Positions 17,701 through 26,156 of a stretch of 64,000 nucleotides of DNA are shown here, piece by piece (position 1 is the first letter of the stretch; each line of letters begins with the position of its first letter). The position numbers and the translations under genes were made by a program. The DNA comes from G020344215 sp039586575 (lineage in GTDB: Bacteria; Gemmatimonadota; Gemmatimonadetes; Palauibacterales; KS3-K002). Below the pieces are notes generated by a model. It did not search any database. It was not told the origin of the DNA and saw only the letters and a list, made by a program, of their open reading frames with translations. Location: NCBI GenBank assembly GCA_039586575.1, contig JBDHKD010000037.1:21278-85277 (forward strand), in the 5' to 3' direction.

Positions 17701-19167
17701 CCTGCTTTCGCTTTCGACCTGCCCGAACGCCCTATCGCTATGACCTTCGAGGGTGACAGCGTACCGCTCACCCTGGTCAACCTACTTACCGATCAGATCA
17801 CCGACATCCGCGGTCACGCCCGGGCCGCGGTGCGAATCGGCGGTACGCCGGGGAGCATCGACTTGCAGGGGCCGGCCATACTGACCGGCGGCGGCTTCCG
17901 GGTTCCGCGTAGCGGGATCACCTATGAGGGGCTGGAAGGCGAATTGCAGTTCCGTGGTGTCGGGATGCAACTGAGCGGTGTGACGATCCGGGCCTCGCAG
18001 GGCGGCAGCGGCGCGCTGGCCGGCTCGGTCAGCTTCGCTGACCTGGGCAACCCGGAGTTCGACCTCGAACTTAGAGCCGTCGAGTTGGCGGGCTACGATC
18101 AACTGGACGCGCGGGTCGTCGCATCGGGGACCGTACAACTGCGAGGCCGCTACGATCAGCCACTTATATCGGGCGATCTGATAATCGTCAGCGGGGTGCT
18201 CTTCGTCGAGGAAGTCGGCCGGCAGGCCGAGATCATCGACCCGTTCGAGGCGAACCTGGTCCTGCTCGAAACGGTCTTTGCCTCGGAGGAGGGTCTGCGG
18301 CGCGCCACCGGCAACCGGTTCCTCGACAATCTGGTCATCTCGCTGAGTCTGGACATCGAGCGCGACACGTGGCTGCGCTCGGACGAGATGAACGTCGAGA
18401 TCGCCGGCGACCTGTCGCTGTACCAGGATAGAGCGCAGGACGTGCTGCGAATCGACGGTACGCTGGAGGCCGTCCGCGGCGAATACTGGTTCTTCAACAA
18501 GCGCTTCGCGGTCGTCGGCGGTACGATCGAGTTTGTCGGCGAGCCGGCGATGAACCCGAACCTGAGGATCATCGCGCTCTACACGGTCCGCACGCAGAAG
18601 CGGCCCATCGACATTCGCCTGGTCATCGGTGGAACGCTGGAGGAGATGACGCTCAGGCTGGAGAGCAGCGAACAGCCGCCGATCCCGGAATCGGATCTCC
18701 TGTCGTACCTGCTGTTCGGCCGGCCGTCCTACGAGCTGACGCGTAGTAGTGAGGAACGTAACCTGCTGCAGGATGTGACGGCGGGTGTCCCCGAGGCCAT
18801 CGTGGGCTATGCGCTCGGTTCGTTGCTCGTGGGCGGGTCCTTCATCTCGTACGTCGATGTGAGTCGCGCGCCGCTCGCCCCCGAGGCCGAAGGCGAGTAC
18901 CGCAGCGGGTCCGGGCCGGCGCTCGCGGCCACCCAGGTGGAGGTAGGGTGGTACCTCGCCCCCACCGTCTTCATCAGTGTGGCTCAGCACCTCGCGGGTG
19001 CCGTGCGTCCGACAGTGCGTCTCGAGTGGCGGCTGGACGAGAACTTCACACTGCGCGGGGTCACCGAGCCCCGCTTCGGGCCCGAGGGTACGCTGTTCTA
19101 CGGCGGCCCGGCCGCCAACCTCGAGCAGTCGATCGGGGTCTTCCTGCTATACGGGTGGGCGTACTGA
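14740..19167 (+). CDS. tamB: Translocation and assembly module protein TamB
   Basis: A 1475-residue inner-membrane anchored, periplasm-spanning protein. It has an N-terminal hydrophobic anchor (about residues 5-25), then a very long region of repeating beta segments typical of AsmA/TamB beta-taco proteins, and a DUF490-type C-terminal domain (about 1130-1475) with DTWLRSDEMNVEIAGDL, LRIDGTLEAVRGEYWFFNKR and PESDLLSYLLFGRP. Proteins of this group form hydrophobic grooves that carry phospholipids or help barrel proteins reach the outer membrane. Start GTG 14740 shares its G with the stop of the Omp85 gene, so TamA- and TamB-like proteins are made from one message. Confidence 0.92.
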   Translation: MTWKERLIGIPLALAGALLLLATGAGMTFTRTDWGREHVRSFALEKLNEAIVGRVEIDEVLEGDLLRSVRMAGVRIYEPDGQRFAQVDTVAVHYRWSDFLLGNVTVARVTLVGPIVNLRTTRGEGWNFEKVFAGRGSADGESASRDVQGGRGRRVELREVAIRSGDVTLRFPWDPPSDSVADSSAWHVEQVDGRWERVVRIERLNASLPVARVAAPRDQGRLFQASQLSARATILREPFQIEQLRADVEVHGDTLAFDVWEADLTGSRVFGEGWVTLTGEPEYDVALRGGPVTTNDLWWLLPQLPPGVANLDFRFASRPDGTVLEAQNARWESPDATASGNYAMTLRAGPDGLEFEDVDLEVARVHSSLIAFLTGWEPPVHGELAGRVRLNGPLSRLEIDGDVTVTPDGMGSNSHITALGTLHVADGQLGASDLELQLDRVDLGLVRAFVPWVAVRGTVTGTASLDGLLAEGLAVSLNVEQTDPGFTPTRLAGRGTVTAPVRAPLRIDARLRADEISLTTLAAYYPAIPFRGDFRGEFSVMGSLADLEVEAHLGGLGDSLAISGNLQLAAGPPRYRGNVQGWRIGLPEFREGLPQSDLDFRVDFEGEGVRLADLQARARAHVFASFIGGVRFDSVFAELGIGDGRLRVDTAVVAAEFGELAVSGALALSADQTDSLAFDLRADSLGGFNPWLFPAIDRLPLPSVVTAAASATNGGSAPGIEGSGRVVGRLVRDEGHFAVRGSAEARGFSYGAAGADSVGIERFDIGDEAGRFIAEGTVRAAGAGFSEVRFDELEARGGLRDSLLAVEFRLVKPGAAAAGNVRALLGREAQSIGVDSLALRLGNSMWELEQPAEFYFADTGALAVRDFELTSARRRIAVSGSVGTSGPVALNARLTGVDLGEVALLWPDTLQMAGMLELQAELSGRVRDPQVQASFEVIEGDLFSVAFSSLRGTLGYGGGALSLDASMWQGQHELARLQGTLPVDLQLPAFAFDLPERPIAMTFEGDSVPLTLVNLLTDQITDIRGHARAAVRIGGTPGSIDLQGPAILTGGGFRVPRSGITYEGLEGELQFRGVGMQLSGVTIRASQGGSGALAGSVSFADLGNPEFDLELRAVELAGYDQLDARVVASGTVQLRGRYDQPLISGDLIIVSGVLFVEEVGRQAEIIDPFEANLVLLETVFASEEGLRRATGNRFLDNLVISLSLDIERDTWLRSDEMNVEIAGDLSLYQDRAQDVLRIDGTLEAVRGEYWFFNKRFAVVGGTIEFVGEPAMNPNLRIIALYTVRTQKRPIDIRLVIGGTLEEMTLRLESSEQPPIPESDLLSYLLFGRPSYELTRSSEERNLLQDVTAGVPEAIVGYALGSLLVGGSFISYVDVSRAPLAPEAEGEYRSGSGPALAATQVEVGWYLAPTVFISVAQHLAGAVRPTVRLEWRLDENFTLRGVTEPRFGPEGTLFYGGPAANLEQSIGVFLLYGWAY

Positions 19168-19172
19168 CTGGA

Positions 19173-19202
19173 ACCCGCTCCCTCTCGGGTGTAGTATTCT
19201 AC
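19173..19202. other. Two adjacent small inverted repeats after tamB
   Basis: ACCCG 19173-19177 pairs with CGGGT 19186-19190, and immediately after it gtagtattctac (19191-19202) is a palindrome with 4-base arms. A third stem, ctgggc/gcccag (19231-19236 and 19245-19250), lies just before the htpX start. There is no clear T-run, so these are weak terminator or 5' leader candidates in the gap between tamB and htpX. Confidence 0.3.
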
Positions 19203-19259
19203 TCCTAAAGCAAGACGATAAACCTCGGGTCTGGGCAGCCAATCGCCCAGGAGTGACGT

Positions 19260-20087
19260 ATGGGTAACTACGCCAAGATCTTCGGGCTCATGGCGGCGCT
19301 GACGGCTCTGGTGCTCGCGATCGCCTATTCGGCCGGCGGGCCGAACGCGCTGCTGCCCGCACTTGTCATGGTCGGCTTGTTCAACTTCGGCATGTACTGG
19401 TTCAGCGACCGCGCCGTACTGCGCGCTTACCGTGCCCAGGCGATCGAGCCGCAGGACGCGCCGGAGCTCTACGAAATGGTCGACCGGCTGCGGCAACGGG
19501 CCGGCCTGCCGATGCCGAAAGTCGCCATCGCTCCTAGCCCGCAGCCGAACGCGTTCGCGACCGGGCGTGATCCGCAACACGCTGTGGTGTGTTTTACCCA
19601 GGGTATCCTCAGCGGCATGAGGCGTGAGGAGCTGGAAGGGGTCACGGCGCATGAGTTGGCCCATATCAAGAACCGCGACATGCTGACCAATACCGTCGCC
19701 GCCACGATGGCTGGCGCCGTGATGATTCTGGCCCGCTTTGCCTTCCTGTTCGGCGGTCGCGACAGGAACGCCATCGCCGGCCTGGCCATGCTCATCCTGG
19801 CACCGCTCGCCGCGTTCCTCGTGCAGATGGCGATCAGCCGGCAGATGGAGTACCGGGCCGACCGGGTCGGCGCCGAGATCGCCGGCACGCCGCGCGGCTT
19901 GGCACGAGCGCTGCTTCGCCTGGAGGAGATGGCGCACCGCGTGCCTATGGAGGTTAACCCGTCGGCTGCGCACCTCTGCATCGTCAACCCGCTACGTCGC
20001 GGCGGGTTGACCCGGCTTTTCATGACTCACCCGCCGGTGGAAGAACGAGTCGCCCGGCTGGAAGAGCTTGAGCTCGGTGTCGCCTAG
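19260..20087 (+). CDS. htpX: Membrane zinc metalloprotease HtpX
   Basis: HtpX is an inner-membrane M48 peptidase that degrades misfolded membrane proteins. The 275-residue product has two N-terminal membrane segments (about residues 8-45), the zinc motif HELAH near 131, two further membrane segments (about 150-200) and the third zinc ligand in MEYRADRVGAEI near 198. ATG 19260 follows GGAG with a short spacer. Transcription is probably separate from tamB, since 92 bases with hairpins intervene. Heat or envelope-stress control is known for homologues but no specific site is seen here. Confidence 0.94.
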   Translation: MGNYAKIFGLMAALTALVLAIAYSAGGPNALLPALVMVGLFNFGMYWFSDRAVLRAYRAQAIEPQDAPELYEMVDRLRQRAGLPMPKVAIAPSPQPNAFATGRDPQHAVVCFTQGILSGMRREELEGVTAHELAHIKNRDMLTNTVAATMAGAVMILARFAFLFGGRDRNAIAGLAMLILAPLAAFLVQMAISRQMEYRADRVGAEIAGTPRGLARALLRLEEMAHRVPMEVNPSAAHLCIVNPLRRGGLTRLFMTHPPVEERVARLEELELGVA

Positions 20088-20091
20088 GCAG

Positions 20092-21018
20092 ATGATGGGC
20101 GTTCACTCGGAGTCCGACCTCTACGTCATCCACAACCCGGCGGCCGGACCGAAGCGAGCCGATCAATTGCGCCGGCGGGTCGAGGCGGCACTCACCAGGC
20201 GCCGGGTCGGGTACGTCTACGCGCGCACCGAGGCACCCGGGCATGCAGGTGAGCTCGCCGCCGCGGCGTTGGCCGACGGGTTCCGTCGCATCGTCGTCGC
20301 CGGTGGCGACGGTACGGTGCTGGAGACGGTGTCGGCCTTGGTGGGCACCGACGCGGCCTTGGCGTTGCTGCCGGTGGGTACGGGCAACCAGCTGGCGGCG
20401 AACCTCGGCATTCCGAAGAAACTTGACCGGTCACTCGATGTGGTGTTGCACGGTAGTCTGCGGAAGATCGATGTCGGGATGATCGACGGGCAGGCGTTTA
20501 CCTGTATCGCCGGTGCCGGTTTCGACGCCGATGTCGTGCGCCCGCGGTCGGCGGTGAAGAAGCGAATGGGCTATCTCGCTTACGTACACGCGGCGACGGT
20601 GGCGGCGCTCGTACCGAACCCGTCGAGGCTGCGCATCACCGTGGACGGTGAGGCGAATACGTGCACAGGGATCGGCGTCGAGGTGGCGAACATGCCGGGC
20701 CTTTCGGCACCGCTACTCACGCGTCCCGTCGACCTCGTTCCCGACGGGCGGCCGGACGACGGGCTGCTCGATGTCTGCGTCCTGGCGGTGGAGACGACGT
20801 TCGATTTTTTGTCGGCGATGAGCTCGATCGTGGCCCGGCGCTACGGTCGCAACCGGCGGTTGCGTTACTTCCGTGGTCGCGAAGTCGTAATCGATGCCGA
20901 CCCGCCTCTGGCGGTCCAGATCGACGGTGAACGACTCGATACCACTACGCCCTTCACGGCAACGGTGCGCCCCGGAGCGCTGAACGTTCTCGTGCCGCCA
21001 ACCCGCCAGTCCGGATGA
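20092..21018 (+). CDS. Diacylglycerol/sphingosine kinase family lipid kinase
   Basis: A protein of about 308 residues with the YegS/DagK fold. Landmarks are VIHNPAAG at the N-terminus, the nucleotide-binding VVAGGDGTVLETVSALVG near residue 70, LPVGTGNQLAANLGIP near 93, and AVQIDGERLD near 285. Such enzymes phosphorylate diacylglycerol or related lipids. ATG 20092 (or ATG 20095) is preferred; an in-frame TTG at 20068 lies inside htpX. The gene follows htpX by four bases and overlaps uvrA by four bases. Confidence 0.88.
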   Translation: MMGVHSESDLYVIHNPAAGPKRADQLRRRVEAALTRRRVGYVYARTEAPGHAGELAAAALADGFRRIVVAGGDGTVLETVSALVGTDAALALLPVGTGNQLAANLGIPKKLDRSLDVVLHGSLRKIDVGMIDGQAFTCIAGAGFDADVVRPRSAVKKRMGYLAYVHAATVAALVPNPSRLRITVDGEANTCTGIGVEVANMPGLSAPLLTRPVDLVPDGRPDDGLLDVCVLAVETTFDFLSAMSSIVARRYGRNRRLRYFRGREVVIDADPPLAVQIDGERLDTTTPFTATVRPGALNVLVPPTRQSG

Positions 21019-23840
21019 CCGCTATGCGCGACGAGTACCTGGTGGTCCGCGGCGCACGCGAGCACAACCTCAAGAACATCGACATCCGCATCCCGCGTGG
21101 TGAGCTGACTGTGTTCACCGGGCTCTCCGGATCGGGCAAATCGAGCCTCGCTTTCGACACGATCTATGCGGAAGGCCAGCGGCGCTACGTGGAGTCGCTC
21201 TCCGCCTACGCGCGCCAGTTCCTCGGGCTGATGGAGAAGCCTGACGTCGACACGATCGAGGGCCTGTCACCGGCGATTTCGATCGAACAGAAGACGGCCG
21301 GGCGCAACCCGCGCTCCACGGTCGGCACGATAACCGAGATTTACGACTACCTGCGGCTGCTCTGGGCGCGCTGCGGCACGCCTCACTGTTCCGCCTGTGG
21401 GAAACCGGTGCAACGCCAGTCGCCGGAGCAGGTGGCCGATGCCGTGCTCGAGTGGCCGGGAAAGACCCGTATCGAAGTGCTCGCCCCCTTGGTCAGGGGT
21501 CGCAAGGGCGAGTTCAAGGACCTGTTCGAAAGGGCTCGTAAGGACGGCTTCGTCCGCGTCCGAGTGGACGGCGCGACGTACGATCTCAACGATCCGCCGA
21601 AGCTCAACCGCCGTATCAACCACGACATCGCCATCGTCGTCGATCGCTTGAGCGTGCAGCCCGGCGACCGAGCGCGGCTCACCGATTCCATCGAGATCGC
21701 GCTGCGCACCGCCGACGGCGTGGTGCAGATCGATCGTTACGGCCCTGCCGACGAGCCGACGAGCCATCTCTTCAGCGAGCGCTACGCCTGCCCTGACTGC
21801 GGGGTCGGCTTGCCGGAGCTCGAGCCGCGGCAGTTTTCCTTCAACTCGCCCTACGGAGCATGCCCGACCTGCAACGGTCTGGGGCTGCGCAAGGTCGCAA
21901 ACCCGGACCTCATGCTCGCCGACGACCGACTTTCGCTGCTGGAGGGCGTCCTCATTCCCTGGGGTTCACCGGTCGGCTTCCTGCGCAAGCGCGTGATCGA
22001 GCCGCTGGCCGAGCGATACGACGTTCATGCAAATACTCCGTGGGCGGAGCTGCCCGAGGCCATGCGCCAGGAGGTGCTTGTCGGTTCCGCGGAACTCGAT
22101 TGGGAGGGCGCCGTCGCGCGGTTGGAGCGGCGCTACCACGAGACGGCGAGCGAGCGGCTCCGCGCCCGGCTGGCCGAGTTCATGTCCGACTCCGTCTGTT
22201 CCGAGTGTGGCGGGAGCAGGCTGCGCCGGGAAGCACTGGCGGTGAGCTTCGAGGGCAAGTCGATCGGCGAGGTCGTCGACATGACCGCGGCGCGGGCCGC
22301 CGAGTTCTTCGCTGGCCGCAAGTCTTACTTCGAGGACGCCGTCGCCGGTCCGATTCTCAGGCAAGTCCTCGAACGGCTGCGGTTCTTGGGGGATGTGGGT
22401 GTCGACTACCTGACGCTGGGTCGAGGAGCCGAAAGCCTCGCAGGCGGCGAAGCCCAGCGTATCCGGCTGGCGACACAGATCGGCTCCAAGCTGGTCGGTG
22501 TTCTCTACATCCTGGACGAACCGTCGATCGGGCTTCACCAACGCGACAACGGGCGGCTGCTGGAGACACTCGAGTCGCTCCGCGATCTCGGCAACACGGT
22601 CATCGTGGTGGAGCACGACGAAGCCACGATCCGCCGCGCCGACCACGTCGTCGATCTCGGGCCGGGCGCCGGTCGTGCCGGCGGCGAAGTCGTCGTGGAG
22701 GGCAGCCTGAACGACGTGCTGGCCTCCCAGCGTTCGCTGACCGGTGCCTACCTGCGCGGCGAGCGGAGAATCGAGGTGCCGCTAGCAAGGTGTTCGGGCA
22801 ATGGCGAGAAGCTCGTAATCCGGGGCGCCCGCCAATACAACCTCAAGAACATCGATGTCGAGCTGCCGCTCGGCTGCTTCATATCCGTCACGGGCGTCTC
22901 CGGCTCGGGCAAGTCCACGCTGATCGAGGAGATCCTATACCGGGAGCTGGCGCGCCGCCTCTATCGTTCGCGCCTGATCCCCGGCGCGCACGACGGCATC
23001 GAAGGTCTCGAGTGCATCGACAAAGTCATCGACGTCGATCAGTCGCCGATCGGCCGGACGCCCCGCTCGAATCCAGCCACCTATACCGGCGTCTTCACGC
23101 CGATCCGCCAGCTGTTCGCCCAGCTACCGGAGTCCCGCATTCGCGGCTACGAGCCGGGGCGCTTCAGCTTCAACGTCAAAGGCGGTCGCTGCGAGGCCTG
23201 CCAGGGTGATGGGCTGGTCAAGATCGAGATGCACTTCCTGCCCGACGTCTACGTACCCTGCGAGGTCTGCCGCGGCCGGCGCTACAACCGCGAAACGCTC
23301 GAGGTCTTCTACAAGGGCAAGAGCATCGCAGATGTGTTGGCGATGACGGTCGACGAAGCGCTCGAGTTCTTCGAGCCGATCCCAACGGTGCGGCGAAAAC
23401 TCGAGACCCTGCGCGACGTCGGCCTCGGCTACATCACCCTCGGACAAAGTTCCACGACTCTGTCCGGCGGCGAAGCGCAACGGGTCAAGCTCGCCACCGA
23501 GCTCTCGAAGGTGCAGACCGGACGAACGCTGTATATCCTGGACGAGCCTACCACGGGTCTCCATTTCGAGGACATACGAATGCTGCTGGATGTGTTGCAC
23601 CGGCTGGTCAAGCGTGGCAACACCGTGGTGGTGATCGAGCATCAGCTCGACGTGATCAAGACAGCGGATTGGATCATCGATCTCGGCCCGGAGGGCGGAG
23701 ACGAGGGCGGAGAGGTGGTTGCGGCGGGCACGCCCGAGCAGGTAGCGCAGGTGAAGGCCAGCCTGACAGGCCGGTTCCTGCGGCCACTGCTCAGGAGCAA
23801 CAACAAGAAGCGACGGGAGGCCCAACATGTCGGACGCTGA
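21015..23840 (+). CDS. uvrA: Excinuclease ABC subunit A
   Basis: UvrA is the damage-sensing ABC ATPase of nucleotide excision repair. The full-length 941-residue product has two ABC modules: Walker A GLSGSGKSSL near residue 36 and GVSGSGKSTL near 633, with signatures LAGGEAQRI and LSGGEAQRV, each followed by LYILDEPS or LYILDEPT. Zinc modules are visible as CPDCG/CPTCNG in the first half and CEACQGDG/CEVCRGRRYN in the second. ATG 21015 overlaps the lipid kinase stop. The 3' end overlaps the next gene by 14 bases. mfd, which brings UvrA to stalled polymerases, is elsewhere in this window. Confidence 0.97.
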   Translation: MTAMRDEYLVVRGAREHNLKNIDIRIPRGELTVFTGLSGSGKSSLAFDTIYAEGQRRYVESLSAYARQFLGLMEKPDVDTIEGLSPAISIEQKTAGRNPRSTVGTITEIYDYLRLLWARCGTPHCSACGKPVQRQSPEQVADAVLEWPGKTRIEVLAPLVRGRKGEFKDLFERARKDGFVRVRVDGATYDLNDPPKLNRRINHDIAIVVDRLSVQPGDRARLTDSIEIALRTADGVVQIDRYGPADEPTSHLFSERYACPDCGVGLPELEPRQFSFNSPYGACPTCNGLGLRKVANPDLMLADDRLSLLEGVLIPWGSPVGFLRKRVIEPLAERYDVHANTPWAELPEAMRQEVLVGSAELDWEGAVARLERRYHETASERLRARLAEFMSDSVCSECGGSRLRREALAVSFEGKSIGEVVDMTAARAAEFFAGRKSYFEDAVAGPILRQVLERLRFLGDVGVDYLTLGRGAESLAGGEAQRIRLATQIGSKLVGVLYILDEPSIGLHQRDNGRLLETLESLRDLGNTVIVVEHDEATIRRADHVVDLGPGAGRAGGEVVVEGSLNDVLASQRSLTGAYLRGERRIEVPLARCSGNGEKLVIRGARQYNLKNIDVELPLGCFISVTGVSGSGKSTLIEEILYRELARRLYRSRLIPGAHDGIEGLECIDKVIDVDQSPIGRTPRSNPATYTGVFTPIRQLFAQLPESRIRGYEPGRFSFNVKGGRCEACQGDGLVKIEMHFLPDVYVPCEVCRGRRYNRETLEVFYKGKSIADVLAMTVDEALEFFEPIPTVRRKLETLRDVGLGYITLGQSSTTLSGGEAQRVKLATELSKVQTGRTLYILDEPTTGLHFEDIRMLLDVLHRLVKRGNTVVVIEHQLDVIKTADWIIDLGPEGGDEGGEVVAAGTPEQVAQVKASLTGRFLRPLLRSNNKKRREAQHVGR

Positions 23841-24519
23841 GCATCGCCGCGAGCCCAAGTACCTGCTTCGCCCTTTCGAGGCCTACGCACTGCCGCGCAT
23901 GGCGGCGGCGCTGCCCAGGTGGGTGCTCCCGGATCACATGACGGCACTCGGCACTCTATCCGCCTTGGCGATCGGTATCTGCTACGCGCTCTCGGGCCGC
24001 AGCGCCAACTACTTGTGGGCGGCGAACGTCCTCTGGGTGGTGAACTGGGTGGGCGACAGCCTCGACGGCACGCTGGCCCGCGTGCGCCGCATCGAGCGGC
24101 CGCGCTACGGCTACTATCTCGACCATACCGTCGACATGTTCGCTGCAGCGTTCATCTGCCTCGGTCTCGGCTTCTCACCGTATCTGTTGCTGTCGGTGGC
24201 GCTGATGATCTTGATCGCCTTTTATCTGATGTCTATCAACGTCTACCTCGAGACGTTTGTGTTGGGGACCTTCCAGTTCGGTTACGATTACATCGGGCCG
24301 ACCGAAGTACGCGTCATCCTGATCCTGGCCGGTAGCACGCTGGCGCTGGGCTTCGAGCCGGTACTCGACTTGCGAGGCGTGCCGTTTGGAACCCTCGACC
24401 TGTTCGGATTGATCGGCGTCGCCATCATGCTGGCGCTGCTCGTGCGACGGATCGTCGGCAACCTGTCACAGCTGGCGCGGCTCGAACCAGCGAACGTGGT
24501 GAGGGAGGCGGGTGAGTAG
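23827..24519 (+). CDS. CDP-alcohol phosphatidyltransferase family protein
   Basis: A 230-residue polytopic membrane protein. The family signature is near residue 78: DGTLARVRRIERPRYGYYLD followed by HTVD, matching DGxxARxxxxxxxxGxxxDxxxD. Enzymes of this family join a CDP-activated alcohol (CDP-diacylglycerol or similar) to a second alcohol to form phospholipid head groups. Five or six membrane segments follow. The acceptor cannot be told from sequence. Lipid metabolism is also suggested by the nearby DagK-type kinase, with uvrA between them. Confidence 0.87.
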   Translation: MSDAEHRREPKYLLRPFEAYALPRMAAALPRWVLPDHMTALGTLSALAIGICYALSGRSANYLWAANVLWVVNWVGDSLDGTLARVRRIERPRYGYYLDHTVDMFAAAFICLGLGFSPYLLLSVALMILIAFYLMSINVYLETFVLGTFQFGYDYIGPTEVRVILILAGSTLALGFEPVLDLRGVPFGTLDLFGLIGVAIMLALLVRRIVGNLSQLARLEPANVVREAGE

Positions 24520-24562
24520 TGGGCGGATCCGGGGCTTTCGAGAATGAGGTCGGGTTGAACCC

Positions 24563-25138
24563 ATGACGCTCTTCGAGTATCTCGGCGTACTGATATCAGT
24601 GGTGATGGGTCTCGGGATTACCCATCTGCTCATCGGCGCCAGCAAGGTGATACAGCATCGGGATTCGGTTCGCTTCTACTGGGTCCACGCCGTTTGGACC
24701 ATGAACATGCTGATCTACATCCTGGTGATCTGGTGGGGGATGTTCTGGTGGAGCTCACTCCAGGAATGGACGTTCTTCAATTTCCTGTTCGTCACTCTCT
24801 ACGCCATCGTGTTGTTCCTTCTAGCTGCGATGCTCTATCCCTGGGAAATCCCAACCGACTTCGATTACGAGCGACATTTCCTCAAGAACCGCACCTGGTT
24901 CTTCGGCCTGTTTACTGTGGCTTGGTGCGTCGATGTCGTTGAGACGACGCTCAAAGCAGGGATGGGCCTCAGAGAACTTCCACAGGGATATCTATTCTTC
25001 ATTTTCAGTGTGGTCGCGCTCAGCGTGGTGGGCGCACTCTCGAGCAGTAAACGATACCACGGGTTCTTCGCGGTGAACTGGTTTCTGATGATCCTGATCT
25101 ACCTCGGGGCGACCACGCTGGCGCGGATCGCGGCGTAG
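24563..25138 (+). CDS. Uncharacterised polytopic membrane protein
   Basis: A 191-residue protein with about six hydrophobic segments (roughly residues 5-25, 45-65, 72-92, 108-128, 142-160, 168-188) and many Trp and Phe residues, including IWWGMFWWSSLQEW near 51. A charged loop (DFDYERHFLKNR) lies near residue 100. I do not recognise an enzymatic motif. The start ATG 24563 is 43 bases after the phosphatidyltransferase, and the stop is five bases before the methyltransferase start, so it is probably co-transcribed with the following gene. Confidence 0.7.
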   Translation: MTLFEYLGVLISVVMGLGITHLLIGASKVIQHRDSVRFYWVHAVWTMNMLIYILVIWWGMFWWSSLQEWTFFNFLFVTLYAIVLFLLAAMLYPWEIPTDFDYERHFLKNRTWFFGLFTVAWCVDVVETTLKAGMGLRELPQGYLFFIFSVVALSVVGALSSSKRYHGFFAVNWFLMILIYLGATTLARIAA

Positions 25139-25143
25139 CGGCC

Positions 25144-25872
25144 GTGGATCCGCATGCCATGACCCCACATGGCCGCGCTCTGCGCGCTTACTTCGACGGC
25201 GAGGTCTCGGCTCGGCTCGTCGTCCGGCGTGATGATGGGTACGAGGTTTCCTTGCCGGCGAGCCACTTCTTTCGCGAAGCTTTGGAATTCTCCCCGATCG
25301 AGATCGCGGCGCTCGAACGCTGCCGGGGCCACGTGCTCGATGTAGGCGCAGGTTCCGGGCTTCACAGCCTCGTCCTGCTGTCCGGCGGACGGACGGTCAC
25401 CGCGATCGACATCAGCAGCCACGCGGTCGAGATCATGGTGCAGCGTGGAATACCGGACGTGCGTTGCGCCGACATCTTCCAGTTCCGAGGTGGTCCTTTC
25501 GATACCCTGTTGATGTTGGGTCATGGGATCGGGATTGTCGAAGACCTGCAGGGTTTGAGTCGCTTCCTCTCCCATGCCGGTGAGCTCACCCGCCCGGGCG
25601 GACAACTGTTGCTCGACTCACTGGATGTGCGTCAGACCGACGACCCCCGCCATCTGGCCTACCAGGAGGCGAATCGAAGAGCAGGGCGCTATCTTGGAGT
25701 GACTCGCCTCCAGTTCGAGTACGCGGGAGAGAGCGGGCCCTACTGTGGATGGCTACACGTAGACCCGCAGACCCTGCGGGAGCACTCCGAGCCGGGGGGC
25801 TGGGGATGCGAGATCGTCCTTCAACAGGACGGCGGTGATTACTTGGCCTGCCTCACTCGAGGAGGACAGTGA
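25144..25872 (+). CDS. Class I SAM-dependent methyltransferase
   Basis: A 242-residue protein with a Rossmann methyltransferase core: the SAM-binding GHVLDVGAGSGLHSL near residue 63, acidic strand-2 end AIDIS near 85, RCADIF near 105 and TLLMLGHGIGIVEDLQG near 119. The C-terminal half adds a beta-rich lobe. Start GTG 25144 gives MDPHAM; ATG 25156 is an alternative. The substrate is unknown. It overlaps the next small gene by four bases (GTGA), suggesting a functional or at least transcriptional link. Confidence 0.85.
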   Translation: MDPHAMTPHGRALRAYFDGEVSARLVVRRDDGYEVSLPASHFFREALEFSPIEIAALERCRGHVLDVGAGSGLHSLVLLSGGRTVTAIDISSHAVEIMVQRGIPDVRCADIFQFRGGPFDTLLMLGHGIGIVEDLQGLSRFLSHAGELTRPGGQLLLDSLDVRQTDDPRHLAYQEANRRAGRYLGVTRLQFEYAGESGPYCGWLHVDPQTLREHSEPGGWGCEIVLQQDGGDYLACLTRGGQ

Positions 25873-26156
25873 CGGTGACGAACTCATCACAGTCGAGAGA
25901 GCTACGACGGATTCCTGGTGTCGGCCCAAGTCTGGCATGTGACCTTCATGATGTCGGTGTCCGCCGTGTCGAGGACCTTCGTGGTGCCGACCCGGAGCGA
26001 TTGTATCGGCAGCTTTGCTCGCTGCGCGGTAGCGCCGTCGATCGTTGTGTCCTCTACGTTTTCCGCTGCGCCGTGTACTTCGCCAGCCACGTAGAGCACG
26101 ACCAGGAGCTACTGAAGTGGTGGAACTGGAAGGAGAATCCAGACTCGACCCGCTGA
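25869..26156 (+). CDS. Helix-hairpin-helix protein of the Cdd1 ('pathogenicity locus') type
   Basis: A 95-residue protein starting at GTG 25869. The N-terminal helix-hairpin-helix is RRIPGVGPSLACDLHDVGV, followed by VEDLRGADPERLY. The C-terminal half, DRCVLYVFRCAVYFAS and LLKWWNWK, is characteristic of the small conserved family annotated as Cdd1 or pathogenicity-related locus. HhH motifs bind DNA backbone or proteins; the function of this family has not been established as far as I know. The gene lies between the methyltransferase and the glycosyltransferase and overlaps both. Confidence 0.8.
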   Translation: MTVTNSSQSRELRRIPGVGPSLACDLHDVGVRRVEDLRGADPERLYRQLCSLRGSAVDRCVLYVFRCAVYFASHVEHDQELLKWWNWKENPDSTR

